The position numbers and the translations under genes were made by a program. A model generated the notes under the pieces. That model was not told the origin of the DNA, did not search any database, and saw only the letters and a program-made list of their open reading frames with translations. Shown here in pieces: positions 15,301-27,619 of a stretch of 64,000 bases of DNA. Each line of letters begins with the position of its first letter. Position 1 is the stretch's first letter. The DNA is from Bradysia coprophila. Lineage: Eukaryota > Arthropoda > Insecta > Diptera > Sciaridae. The stretch spans positions 4,906,588-4,970,587 of the forward strand of contig NC_050738.1 of NCBI RefSeq assembly GCF_014529535.1, read 5' to 3'.

Positions 15301-16230
15301 CTGGTACATTGAGATTGAGATGAAATTCATATAGAATAAGTTATCGTTTAACCTGTTAAAGACGGCAAGAATTTGACCAATATTTGACCCAATAGACCGT
15401 GTGTAGTATAAATAATTTATTTTTAATTGATGTAGACTATTATTCTGTAGAACAGAACAGTGTGTACAGAATATCTGAAAAATGTCTGCTTGATTTTATA
15501 TCTCACTTTAAAAGCTGTAAGTTGAATGAAACTAAAAGGATGTCCTAACCATTCTAATTCATTCTAATTGGATTCTTAATAAGATTCTAATAAGTGGGAT
15601 GGCAACAATATTTTTCAATAATTTCTATAAAAAAATTAAATATTTTTTCAATGGATGATGTCAAATCTTGTACTTCAATTTTTTTAAACATGAATTTTAC
15701 TAAATGAAAGAGTACATTGCCCAGAGCTTTTCATTATTTTTGTCGACGTTATCGATATCAGATGAATAGCCGTATGTGGCTCTTAACCTGCTTAAGTCAC
15801 TCCTCTAATAAAATAGTTATAAATGTTAACGTAACAGAACCGAAAAATAATTTTCTCTATAGATTATTTGTGGGAGAACATGTTCCCATACTTTCTTGAA
15901 ATTTCGCTTCCATAGTTTCTTTAATTTTCTTTAAAAAGAATTTTTGTTATATATTTTGAAAAATGTTGGAAAATTTGGGAAATTGTGCGAAAATTCGAGA
16001 AATATGACCAATGTTTGCACAACAAAAGTCAAGGTTTCTTATAATTTTTGCTTTTGTAATTTAAAAAAAGTCGTTTCGAATTTCAAAAATTTTAAAGATG
16101 CCATAAAGTCCTGAAAAACGTAACTCCACATTGAAGACACGATGTCACGTTTTGTTTATTCATTGTACACAGATCACGAAATCACTAATACTTCATCATA
16201 TTCTAGGATAGATTTACTTAAAAAAATCAT
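9310..16230. other. AT-rich stretch, no gene seen; simple repeats
   Basis: No gene is supported. Notable items are a G14 run at 11174-11187, an imperfect inverted repeat built on GCCATTTTAGGTGAGAAAAT (10988-11012 with 11057-11082), a pyrimidine-rich tract at about 13083-13170, and a 32-base direct repeat (TCCGTTGCTAAAGCG...) at about 14410 and 14750. Copies of the recurrent motif lie at 12955-12980 (weak) and 15663-15691. Confidence 0.55.
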
Positions 16231-16346
16231 AAGCTAAGGAGGTATATAAAAATTTCTTTTTCGCTGGCTTACAAAAATGAAAGATTGAAGATTCTTTCAT
16301 TTTTGTAAGCCAGCGAAAAAGAAATTTTTATATACCTCCTTAGCTT
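16231..16346. repeat. Perfect long hairpin, 54-bp arms
   Basis: Arm 16231-16284 (starting AAGCTAAGGAGGTATATAAA) is the exact reverse complement of arm 16293-16346, with an 8-base loop. Perfect arms imply recent origin, gene conversion or selection. It could be a recent foldback MITE, or a source of hairpin RNA if transcribed. Confidence 0.92.
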
Positions 16347-19300
16347 ACGTAAAATCAGTAGATAATTATACATGAACCAACAAACGTACTTTTAATACTT
16401 CAAGCACTTTTTGATGTCTTCATCATGCAAAATGAAAATTTACGCGAGATAAAAATTTAAACTTTCATATTAGTGTGTTTATTGACCTCAGCTTCACCTC
16501 GGATCAACAAATTTCACACAATTTTTTTTATGGTAAATGTTGACTGATTTACATTGTAAGAGTAGATAAAATTGTCGCTGGCGTTTTTTTGTTTGTTTTT
16601 TATCAAAAAATCTTGTACTTCATTATCTTTAACATACAGGTTCCTACACATCCATCGATTGCTTTAATAATCGCTAACCGTTTCTGAGAGATTACCGTTT
16701 CGCTGATGTTTTTTTTTTTTTGTTATTTCTTGCTTCTATACAAAAAAAATATTTCGGTCCAGTGCCTTCAAAGCTGCTGTTTGTATAATTTGAGAAAATT
16801 TAATAAATCGAAAAAATGGATTCGTTGAAATTTGAAAGTGTTCTCTCCTCGCAGATTTAAATTAATTTTCATTCAATTAACGCATTACAAATAAATAAAT
16901 AAATTTACGTGTGAAAATAAATAGATCACTTGTAAGTAGATACACCGCAACTGTTGTGGTGTGCACACAGAAGCCTTTAAGCAACAATCTTTCAATATTT
17001 AACACTTCAACTGTTTGCTTTATTAAATTTTACACTTTTGACGCCCGAAACACTATTATAATAAATCACCAAAACAGAATAACTCTCCGCAGAACAAACT
17101 TTTCTTTATTCTTTTTGAATATTTTCAACCGTTTTCAACTATATCCGTTAGCTAATAATCCGCGAAGGTGTGCAATCGGATCACCGTTTAAAAGATGACT
17201 AACATTATTTCGGAAAGCAAACATTCATTCACTGCCTTTTGCGCTTTATGCGTGACTTTCCCATTCATGATAGTGCTGAGGAAAATTCGTTTATCGCCCA
17301 TTCGTAAAATAGAAAATCTTGTTACGAAAGAGCACAACAAAGTGAAAATTCATGCTGAATTGAGCAAAATGTGATGCAGAATGTTTTGGCACTCGATGGA
17401 AATTTTCTCTCCCGAACAGTGTTGTGGAAGAATAACGGAAAGAGAAAATGGTTCAAGTTCATCGTATACGTATATACATGCATGCAAGTACAATAAATGC
17501 ATATAGTGATTGTGTTTACAATATTATTTAGAACGGCTAGTATATTGTGTGACGCAGTAGCAGAATCAACAGAAGAAGAATTTTTGTTGGAAAATGATAG
17601 GCTAATGATAGGCAAAGAGTCAACGCACTCCAATAACAGGCACAAGAACAGATTATTCGGCCTCTTATGGAACGTCCGTAACGCAGTGGCCTATACCAAC
17701 ATAAACAAAATTGAATTTATATGACAATTTTAGACTACTGCGGAGAGTGAGGTGATGATATCGCTTAAGAGTTTTGTTGACGTTTTGATGGGGGAAACGT
17801 CTTCCAAATTTAAGGTTACCAATTATTTTGTTTTGTATGCTGGGTCACGTTTATCAGTAAGTCAACGTTATAGAAGATGCCGATCATATTTGAGTAAAAT
17901 GTTAAATTCCAGAAAATGGAGGTCGAATCAAAAAGGGGTGGCGAGGGGTGACGCACTCGAGATTAAATGGATTTAAATCCATTTAATCCCATGTATTTCT
18001 TGGATTAAATGTATTAAATGGATTAAATTTGAAGAAGTGGTGGTCAAATTTGACAATTCTCGAAATTTTTACTAGTAATTCTTATACGGACGGCTATAAA
18101 AGCTATTATTAACATAAACGACAGTAAACGCTTGTCTTAAATGAGTACCAAAATTTATGTTAAAAACAGTGAAGTAGAAGATTTCGTAAGAAGTTATGAT
18201 AGGATTGAATTATATATTGGTGTTATGCTTGAGTCTGTGAATGGTAAACCCCGACCATTCACGGTGTAATAAGTCTGAATAAAGAACAAACCCTGTTCCT
18301 ATCTATTACATAAGATTTTTCATATTCATATCTCATTTACCTGGTCACATTACACATACCAGTCTTGAACTATAATGATCCTCGTGAGCTTTAACTCTTA
18401 ATTAAATTTTAGGTGGCAGACGCCAAGCAATGCACCATAAGAGTTACATTCATTAACTCTTACTTTGCATTTGTTCTGTCTAATGCTATACATTAAATTG
18501 CAGAAAGGTGTTGCGATTTTAATTGGAAAACAGGGTATAGTGTTGTCCCTTCTACATGGAAAAACAGATTTTTATTTTCCCGTTAAATTCTCAATTTTAA
18601 AACCACTCTCGTGTGACTATTAATGTTGGCGTATGACCATTTTCTTAATTTTGTTTTCCACCTTCTATAAGTATAAGTACTGACGTGTAGAACACCTCCC
18701 CGAGTTTATTGTTGTCTTAGGGGGATAAAACAACAGAAAAATGTATATTACATTTGTATCCATAGATAAAGCGTTGTGTCTGCACTTCTGCTCATCTTTA
18801 TACCGTTTAGGTTTATAGAAGCCATAAAAGTGCAATTTAATGTACATAAATCGTATCTTACCTTTACGTATACAAAGACATGTTTTATTGTTATTCGACT
18901 GTTGTACAATGTTTCTGCATTGCAAGTATCGCAAGTATATTTTTAATTTCGTTGGACAGGTTTTGGGGAAGACTTAAATCAGCACGTCTGTGCTTTCACA
19001 AAACAGTAGACAAATGGACGTGTACCTATAACATTTAAGGTTTTTGTTTCGTTCTTTATCGATCAGATTAGGCACCTGAATCTGACCTAAATTAGATCAG
19101 GTTTTGGCTGGGCGTTAACGCGACTGTAAGGAATGCAGACAGTATTGAAACAGATATGACAACATAATCGGTTTACTTAACAATTGAAGTATTTTCAACA
19201 GATTGATACACAATCTATGTGAATAAGACCTAAATTGGTTTATTTTTGTCATCCCTATCGGCATACAGATGACATACAATGGTTAAACTTCTTTCAATAA

Positions 19301-20713
19301 CCGAATTTTTTTTACATAATGTACATTGCACGCAAAATGAGTAAATCAACTGTAAGGTGCGAAATTATGTGTACTTTGAACACGTGAAAGAGAATTCCGG
19401 GAAAATGGTAAGCGACGTTATTGGTTTATTTTCTCATAAATAACAATCATCGAAGCCCGACCATAAACTTATATTTAGGAATTTCGCCCAAAACACCAAC
19501 AAATGAAATAACAAAATCGCTGCCATAAATCACAAAAATATCGAGTCGTAAAATTTTTGCCATTTTGATGACATAGCCATGAGTGGTACATACACGTTAA
19601 ATACAAAACATTTTTTTACCGTCTGATATGACTTTTGATATTGACATGTTACGATGAATGTGGAACAACAACAAAAATTTCTCGGGTTGTATTACAGTAC
19701 TGGGGTTGTCGTTGCTATAGAAAATATGATATCAAGATCACAAAGCTTTCCTTTATCGTAATATAATATACAGGAACAGCAAAAAAACATTGTTCCAGAT
19801 GTATGCTTCTCATTCATCATCGTCACTACCATCAAAATAAGTACAACAACAAAAAAACTAAACTTTAGAATAATTCCTTGTTTAAGAAATCTTATATGGT
19901 AACATCCTTCGCAATGGTTTTTTGTACGTAAAAGAACATCTCGGCTCGGTTATGAATAATAATTCTACATTGTACTTGTGTATATAATACTACCACATGC
20001 GATATTATAACCACTATAGATCGAGTTGTATACATCTGTGGCATAATATTCGAAACTTTGAAAATGATTGAAGAAGAAGATAAATATTTCTCTGAAATAC
20101 ACGAAAACCACAACCCAAATTTATTGAAATTTAAATCGCCCCATTGAATCAAAATCTGTGCCGGTCTGTGTCTGTGATTAATTTAAGGAATTCAATCTTA
20201 AATCAATGAAAATAATTATCGTTTCAATTAGTAATTGGTTTGTCGTTGGTATAAATTAGATTCTCAGATGTGAATGCAATTTCTGCCAGCGCAACAATTT
20301 TGAAATAGATTCATTTAATTGATACATTCCAAACATATTGAGCGAAAGCCGAAGACACGTCTATAACTCATGAAGTGTACAGTAAAGTATAAGAGTTTGG
20401 AAGAAAGTTATGATTTATGTGTGCCGAATTGCATTGCTATAATAAGAGTAATAAAATATGAAAAATATCGCGAATTCTTTCAATAATTTCAGGAGAATTG
20501 GCAAAACTTTGAGGTGAATTATGGCTCATTAAACTGGTTCTGTTTCTTGGTGTTTCTCCTCGAGTTCGATTTTTTCATATGTCCGGAGTTTTGGGTACAA
20601 TCTACAGAGCCATTACAGAGCTTCAAATGGAAAATAACTTGATCAGACGAGCGATTCTGTACCAAATAGGTACCCAACTTTCATTTTATCATTTTTTTTT
20701 CTGACATATATTA
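16347..20713. other. AT-rich stretch, no gene seen
   Basis: No coding sequence is supported. Copies of the 28-base motif lie at 16608-16635 (plus) and 18157-18184 (minus). A short GGATTAAAT-rich patch lies at 17960-18030. Confidence 0.55.
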
Positions 20714-20982
20714 GTAGATGTTTATCAAACTAGGCATGTCCCGAAAGAAATTGACCTCACCTTTGCAACGAACCCACTCACATCCAGATCGCACATATTT
20801 AGGGGCCGTGAAATGAGCCTAAGAAACACCCATTTATCGTCTTTTGAAGACCTTCTACCAGCAACCAAGGTTAGCTAGAGACTATACGAGTCTTGTTTTG
20901 AATTCCTCAATCCAAGAACTTTCAAACGGTATATATATCCCAGATGAAATGGCTCCGATTATGGTTTTTTCAAAGGAATCCC
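20714..20982 (+). repeat. Dispersed repeat family R1, copy A
   Basis: This block starts TAGATGTTTATCAAACTAGG and ends near a CAAAGGAATCCC motif. It matches 62995-63262 in the same orientation and, over most of its length, 61772-61962 in the opposite orientation. Shared internal words include CACATCCAGATCGCAC, CCAGCAACCA and TTTTGAATTCCTCAATCC. No coding potential is seen. It is probably a non-autonomous transposon family. Confidence 0.8.
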
Positions 20983-21712
20983 ACAAGATCATAACATTTT
21001 CGCTCTAAAAATTTGAGAGTCTAGTTTTTGTTGTACACACCGAAAATGATATCAATAAGTACATTGCACATGAACATGCATTTCCTTCCGTAAGGGTTTC
21101 TGACTGATACACCTATAAAAAAAAAATTTGGGTATGGTAACTGTGCAGTTCTTTTTACAACACAGCTGAACATTAGTTTTCAGCTTATCTGTATATTGTA
21201 CGCAATTGCTGAATGTTGAACGTAATGACAGTACTGTGCACAGCTAAGCTGTACTACTGTTCAGTTACGTCAACAAATACACTGCTACGCTAACAAATGT
21301 ACTTGCCCCGAATTTGTACTGCAGAGCAGTACATGATTTGTGACAGATTCAAAGTACCATTCAGATGTGCAATGTACAATATAGCTGAATGAATGCCAGT
21401 ATGAATGTAGTGGTCATGAAAACTTCCATAATGTTAATTGAGACTAAACACCGCACGAACTTTCAAGACAATTCAGGAAAAATTCGAAATTCAGAAATTC
21501 AAGTTTCTAATAATAGCTTAGTTGAATAACGAAGGCTCAGGAAATATTTTTAGTAAATGATTTTGGTACGTTAGAAACCTATTTGTTGACATTCGTATAT
21601 ATCAATCTTTCTCTTCTGTTCGAAAGTTATCACACATTATTCCAAGAATTTTGTCTTAAATGTAGCAGGCGAAAGAACTCAGCCTCGATGTTTGTTGGTC
21701 TTATTAGTACAG

Positions 21713-22169
21713 TAGCCATGGAAGTGCCCGTGTCCATGAAAGGTGTCAGGGATGTCTTGGGTGATTTGGATAGCTCGTGGTATCCTGAGAAGGAAAAGTT
21801 TGGGTGCCAAGCTGAAATCCTGTTAGTTTTCGGGGAAAGGAGGGGGAAGACTGGAGTGCACTATTTAAGTTTTCAATAATTTTCGAACACTCTGAACAAA
21901 ATATTTCGTATTTTTATGGATGATATCGATAGAGAATTAAATTTCCTAAACCGTAATTCAATTTTTTTGGACAGCATAGGGTGGTCCAAAATATCTCCTT
22001 TTTCAATTTTTAACATATTTGACATGGAAACAATGATTTTTTGTTTAGAAAATGTTCTACAATATTGTTCCCTGGAAAATTCTCTACACATTCTTCAGGG
22101 TACCAAGAACTATCCAAATCACGCAAGACATCCCGTGCACCTTCATGGACACGGGCACTTCCATGGCTA
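21713..22169. repeat. Nested foldback with arms of about 72 bp
   Basis: The left arm (21713-21784, TAGCCATGGAAGTGCCCGTG...) pairs with the right arm (22098-22169, ending CACTTCCATGGCTA), with few mismatches. It lies inside the 21108-23279 element. Open frames that cross it are not convincing genes. Confidence 0.8.
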
Positions 22170-22215
22170 CCGGACTATATATACACATTCTTTGATAAAA
22201 AAGCCCCTGATTAAA

Positions 22216-22615
22216 TTAGCGCTACACGTTTGTATGTCCAATCGAGCATTGTTATCCTTTGTTTGTAAACGTATTTCATGATTTTGAATGGGAATGAAAA
22301 CTAAAATAGAGATATTTTTGCTAGGAAAGACGTTGTATTCAATTTTTTTGGACCAAACGTTTTGAAATGTCTTTAGAATCGATTGATAAAATTAATGTAC
22401 ACAGTAAAATTAATAAAATAATGTACACAATCTGTTGCTGCCAATCGATTCTAAACACATTTTCAAATAGTTTGCTCAAAAAATGAAGAAAAAACCTTTA
22501 CTAACTAAAATATCTCACTTTTAGTTTTCATTCGCATACAAAATCATGGAATTAAAAAACTGACGTTTGCAAACAAAGCTTGATTTGACGTACAAATGTG
22601 TAGTACTAATTTGCG
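22216..22615. repeat. Nested foldback, about 400 bp
   Basis: Imperfect arms run inward from a GCTACACGTTTGTA word (about 22220) and its counterpart near 22600, through TTTGTTTGTAAACG, AGTTTTCATTC/GAATGAAAACT and AGAATCGATTG/CAATCGATTCT. The centre is near 22410. It is part of the compound element. Confidence 0.7.
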
Positions 22616-22954
22616 TTAAAATCGGTTAATTTGAGCAAGGATGACGTATTTTCTGACTGCAAGACAACAAATAAGTTTTTCAAAATATTTATTCTAAGAA
22701 TTAATGAATTGGAGAAGAAATTTTAAATCGTACAATTTCCTAACAAATAATTTGCAGAAAAAAAAACTTCCTTCTTGAACCAATAACATTTGGAAATTAC
22801 ATTACCACACAACAGTATAAAAATACGAGAACTTTTGAAGTTCGATTTCACAATACTGTTCAACTGAACATTAATGTTCAACTAGACAGTACAGCGGAGA
22901 CGTACGATATTATAAGATAGCTCTCACATAATGTCACCCAAACATAAGTACTGA

Positions 22955-23036
22955 GTTGGGACATGGGTAAGGTGGTTGATTGAAGTGTCGGAGGTCCCGA
23001 GTTCGAATCGCATGTACCGCGATTTTTTTTTTTTTT
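22955..23036 (+). other. tRNA-like Pol III unit (tRNA fragment or SINE head)
   Basis: An A-box-like TGGGTAAGGTGG (22964-22975) is followed by a B-box-like GAGTTCGAATCGC (about 22999-23011), then a 14-T run (23023-23036) typical of a Pol III terminator. A tRNA cloverleaf with paired acceptor ends cannot be formed convincingly. I therefore read it as a tRNA-derived pseudogene or SINE promoter rather than a working tRNA gene. Confidence 0.4.
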
Positions 23037-23279
23037 CAAATTAAGTTGACGTAAATAAACGTACTATTTAGTTTAAAAATGAAAATTTATGAATTCTGAA
23101 TAATATTTTCTGTACAACTTTTATTTTTCGATCAGACAACCAATGTTCGCCCAACTGTACATTGATTCAGCTGTACTGTAAATATTACTGCTACGTTAAC
23201 ATAATGTACCTGTCCCGAATTTGTACAGTACATTCGTACATCGACTACAGCTGAGCTGGACAAAATTTTTATAGGTGTA

Positions 23280-23999
23280 GATTCATTTTATTTACATGTT
23301 TTTCTTTTCCCTTGGGTCGTAAGTGGCTTATTACATACCTAGGGAAAACGAGAAAATTGGATTAGGTTTCAAAAGTTTTAAAATCCATTACAACTCGAGA
23401 TAAAAATTAAAAGCCTCGTTGCCAGAAACTGACGCTTTGAGGTTGAAGTCAAAAAATGTAGTAGTACTCACAGAATACCATTCATACTTCAAAATTATTT
23501 AATTCGTAAATAAATGATTAAAAATCCATTCCCAAAATCGTTACAGCCTACATTATATACATTATATGCTCGCATTCTCTACATATTTTATTATCGCAAT
23601 ATTTATCACCTAACTTCTAGGAAGAAGTGCTTTGATCTAAAGCCTCTTTGTATGACTAAAAATGCTTTTATTAATGCTTCAATGAGACGATTTCGTGGTA
23701 TTTGTTTCTGTCATTCACGCATTTTATTAATCTATGCTAATTCGTGTGTTCCATTCCATAATTATTTAATATTGCTCAAATTTAGCATAGTTCTCAGATC
23801 TAAATATTTATATTGTTTCTATTTAACAAAAGTTAAAAATAAACTCTGAATCGCTCAGTAGAATAATACTTTAACCCATTTGATCGAAGATTTTCAAAGA
23901 TTGATTTCAGAAATCTTTTACTTCATTTGTTCTGAGCTTCATTTTTGCTATTATAAGACCTCATTAGTCAGAGCTTGTCGTTTCTTATTGCTTCCATGT
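23280..23999. other. No gene seen
   Basis: AT-rich sequence with an open frame of 111 codons that has low complexity and no recognisable domain. A partial copy of the recurrent motif lies at 23911-23938. Confidence 0.5.
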
Positions 24000-25250
24000 T
24001 ATGATATTTTGGCACAAAAATTGAAAATCTCTCAGCGAATTTAATTTCACGCCAAAATACCATAGACTGGAAAGAACTTAATCGACTAGGAACATCGATG
24101 ACTTTTTCAATTCTGATAAATCTAAAATTGTGCTTTTTAAATATGAACACACTGTATACTTTGGGGAGGTCACGCGTATCTAATAAATGGCGATCTGCGT
24201 GACCTCCCCAAAGTGCCTTGCTGTAGATAACGTTATTGTACGCTGAAGATAGCATTATTGAGTCCGTGTCAGTTTGTTAAGACAAGTCGATGACATGGCT
24301 AAAAAACATTTGCAGCAACCAACTTGAGTATGTGAGTTCACCTTTTACGTAGTTTAAAAGTGCGTTCCTCTGGCACCGTGTGCCAGATTCGCCGATACCA
24401 TAATTTCGACCTCGTCCCATAATGGTGTGTGGTCATTAGTATCGCCATGATCGCATAAAGCACTGTGGTTGTTGTTCTTCATGCCGACGTTGGATGTTTA
24501 TGTTTATATCCACAACTTCAAGAAATGCGAATGTAATTTCGGAGTTGGACCTTTTACTTTTCCTGAAAATCGATTTTTTTAACTGAGCGGATATAGATTT
24601 CTAGTTACCAATATCTTCAACAATGCCAGATTCTTTTGGTGAAATTCGGGTTCCGACAATAGCAAAATCTTCTTCGTTAGTAAGGTGACGGTGTTACGTT
24701 TGTACACGTTGCTGGAAGGTGTGATTTAAAATTCAGATATCTGCCAGACCTTGTCTTTGAGAAAACAATTCGTTTTGTCGCTTCGGTTAACTCGAATACA
24801 TAATACCTCCAGAAACGATATTTTATGATTCTGCAGTAAATTGTATGTGTTCGTTGTACATGTTGACAGCAGTTCTAACAACATCCACTTTGTCAGCTGG
24901 AACAGCCGTTAATATATCGTTGACGAACCGCCAGTGGAATGGTATGCTGAGCTGAAGCCTAATTTCTTTCGTCTTCTAATATTTCCAAAACTAAATCCGC
25001 AAACATAGGGCTAGCTGGAGAACCGATATTTAACAAACTTCGTTAGACCACTTTGAATCTTCTCTTTGTAGCATGTGGATAATTGAAAGAACAACATTGA
25101 AACCAATGCAATAATGAAGAACGTTTACAACTGAAACTTGATAACATCTTAACAAGAGTATCTGCAGTCGACTGGTTGTTAATACTGAACACACCATTGA
25201 AAATCTGTTTCGATTAAAATTTTCTTTACATACAATTGTTAAACGTTTCC
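24000..25250 (-). pseudogene. Decayed Penelope-like retroelement (RT, possible GIY-YIG)
   Basis: On the minus strand around 25030-24960 a frame encodes GSPASPMFADLVLEILEDE, the GSPLSP-type motif that precedes the catalytic box in Penelope-like reverse transcriptases. After a frame change, about 24930-24840 reads IPFHWRFVNDILTAVPADK, matching the RYVDDI catalytic box and the ITAVP block. Then come EHIQFT, a stop, KISFLEV and, in another frame, SGRYLNF, all in family order. The first catalytic Asp is Asn. Farther downstream (about 24150-24080) KKHNFRF resembles the end of a GIY-YIG domain, which is less certain. Several stops and frameshifts show it is dead. Identification rests on recall of the family, not on a search. 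Confidence 0.7.
24159..24213. repeat. Perfect 17-bp hairpin
   Basis: CTTTGGGGAGGTCACGC (24159-24175) and its exact reverse complement (24197-24213) flank a 21-base loop. It lies within the decayed retroelement, so it may be a small later insertion or rearrangement. Confidence 0.85.
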
Positions 25251-27619
25251 TATGTGCAGAATGAACACCAGCTGATCTACTAACACACACTTATTGTATG
25301 ATAAACAATCAAAACACATTCTTAACAATGTGTTTACTTCATTCATACGTGTTATGTGCGCGCATAGATGACGTTAACGTAGACTGTGTGTGTCTTTGAA
25401 TTGTTTACAATAAAGTGTTTTTGTTTGTACACCAGCTGGTGATATTCAGCTGGTGCTTATTCTGCACATATGAAACTTTTAGCAATTGTAACTAGTTTTT
25501 ATGAGTTTTTTGATTTTTCTTGAGGGCGTTGAAACATGAAAAGTACGACTTTCGACGCATGTAGCATGTAAAATAGTATAGTTTGCTGGCGACAAAAACC
25601 CATATCAAAGGAAATTTTGTATCGAAACCGATTTTCAATAATTGCTTGTTTAGCATAAAGCCTAACTTTTATTCTCCTTGATATGGCTTGAATAATAACA
25701 ATAGACAAATGCAGTTCTTTTATATACACACTACCTGCAATACTCTTAAGCTGTGTTCATTAAAAAAAAATCATGAAAATTTCAATTTTACCTGTAATCT
25801 ATACTTTGTACTGCTCGTAAGACGTGAACAAACACACCATGTCCATTGTCTCTAAATGTACATCGAGCGATGATGCTCTTTTTTTAGTTAGATTCAAATG
25901 GTAGTACTTCTGCTAACTTTTCCAGAGCTTCAAGGATGGTGTTAATAAAAGGTTTAAAGTCTTTGAATACTTTTTGTAACAATTTAAAGAGGATTTCTTT
26001 CGTGCAGAAAGAAAAAACCAATTAAATGGGATTGTGGATTAATATTCAGTTGAACTGAGTTTCAAGTGGTTAAGGGCTTCGGCAGTAAATGTTCGAGAAC
26101 AGTAATTGAAATCAATAATGAAAGGTACGCAAAAGTTACAATTTAATACTTGAATACTTGAATAATCTAATATCACAATATGAATTTAAGAGTGATATCG
26201 CCAAAACTTGCACCAATTTTGGTGAAAGTAAATACAATGGTTCGGCTATCCTGGCAAGCGATGTCTATGTATATCTTGAGCTATCACATAAAAACACACA
26301 TCGTTGTCGAATTGGTTCAAATTTTGGCGATATCCCTCTTAAACAACATGAAACTTAATCCGTTCAAATGCGATAAGTCGAGTGAATCTATCGTGTTATG
26401 AATGTAATGTGAAATTGCATTACTCATCTCCAGATAATACAAGGCAGTCTGAATTGATCAACTGTACAATCAACACTGACATCATTGTCATCACTTTATT
26501 GTTTAAACTTACCACCTGCGTCGCGTGAAGTGTTGAGTTGTTATTTTGTGATAGACATAACATTCCAATCAAATTTTCGCCGATTTCTTCATTCGTAACG
26601 ACTGTCGTTGTGATTGGTAATGAAGTCCGCAGAAAAAGGATTGTTGTTCATTTAGCTCAGATGTATAGTGTAGTGCTGTAAATATTATCGTGAATATTGT
26701 GAACAAGGGCAGAACTGCTGGTACAACCATTATTGTAATTTATAAAATTAGGTTTTGATTTTTCCTCGATTTATCGGTCTTGACGAACATAAACGAATTT
26801 GTTGCAAGACGTTTCGCAGCTTATTGCTGCATCTGCAAGACAAAACTTACGAAAATATTTTATTTTACTTTACTAGTGAGGTAATGTGGCCTTTCCCTCA
26901 CTAGTGAATACCCCTTCCCTCGCTCGTAAAGTAAAACGCCATACTTTACACGAGAGGTAATTTGATATTTCGTATCACGATGAGTAAAATTACATCGGGC
27001 TGAAGCCTTCTGATACTTTTACTCATCTGGATACGAGATATCAAATTACTTCACTGGTATAGTAATGTACTATTTCCAATCGAAACTTACTTACTCTGAC
27101 ACATATAAACAAAAGCTAGGTGAATGACCAAAACATAAACAAAAACAAACGACCAACTGAAAGCTCTCTTATCAAGTGGATGGCACTTCTACTGACGGAA
27201 TCAAACTTTTATACACTGCACTACAAAATAGTAAGTTCGAACAAGAGTGAAGTCATTCGCTCAAGTTGAAATGTTGATTTATAATTGTTAAAAAAGTTTT
27301 TGATCCGCGGCCTTGAAAAATTCTAAAAAGTTAGTGGTTTTTGACTCATAATTATGCGTAAAATTTCCCAGAATTTTTTTTATGAACTCAATTCACTTTT
27401 TTCGACTCCTCTACGGATTTTCTCAACGCATTTGAATGGACAGCGCAGACGATAAAACAGTTATCCTGTCATCGTTCAGAATATCGATTGATTTCAACCA
27501 GATCAGAAACAGAATCTGCAAATATTTGATAATCACCTAAACACAACCGGCTAATATACAAAAATGTCGGCCTAATTCCAAATTATGTCGACAAGTCTAT
27601 CATTCGTCTTAGTATAATG
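25251..27619. other. No gene seen
   Basis: AT-rich sequence with only short open frames and no recognisable domains. Around 26860-27060 short inverted words (CTCACTAGTGA; GATATCAAATTAC / GTAATTTGATATTTCG) suggest an old foldback remnant. Confidence 0.5.

Larger units (their letters stand above)
21108..23279. mobile_element. Compound terminal-inverted-repeat element, about 2.2 kb
   Basis: The ends are 14-bp inverted repeats: TACACCTATAAAAA at 21108 and its complement ending at 23279. Both subterminal regions are rich in CAGCTGAAC/GTACAGT words and share TGTACTTGCCCCGAATTTGTAC-like blocks (about 21298-21325 and 23205-23228). No transposase frame was found, so it is non-autonomous. It contains two nested foldbacks and a Pol III-like unit. 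Confidence 0.65.

Noticed and set aside
21916-22281. 121-codon plus-strand open frame
   Set aside because: It crosses two foldback arms inside the compound element, has no domain and is explained by the repeats.
23514-23849. 111-codon plus-strand open frame
   Set aside because: Low-complexity composition typical of AT-rich DNA, with no domain or splice-linked continuation.
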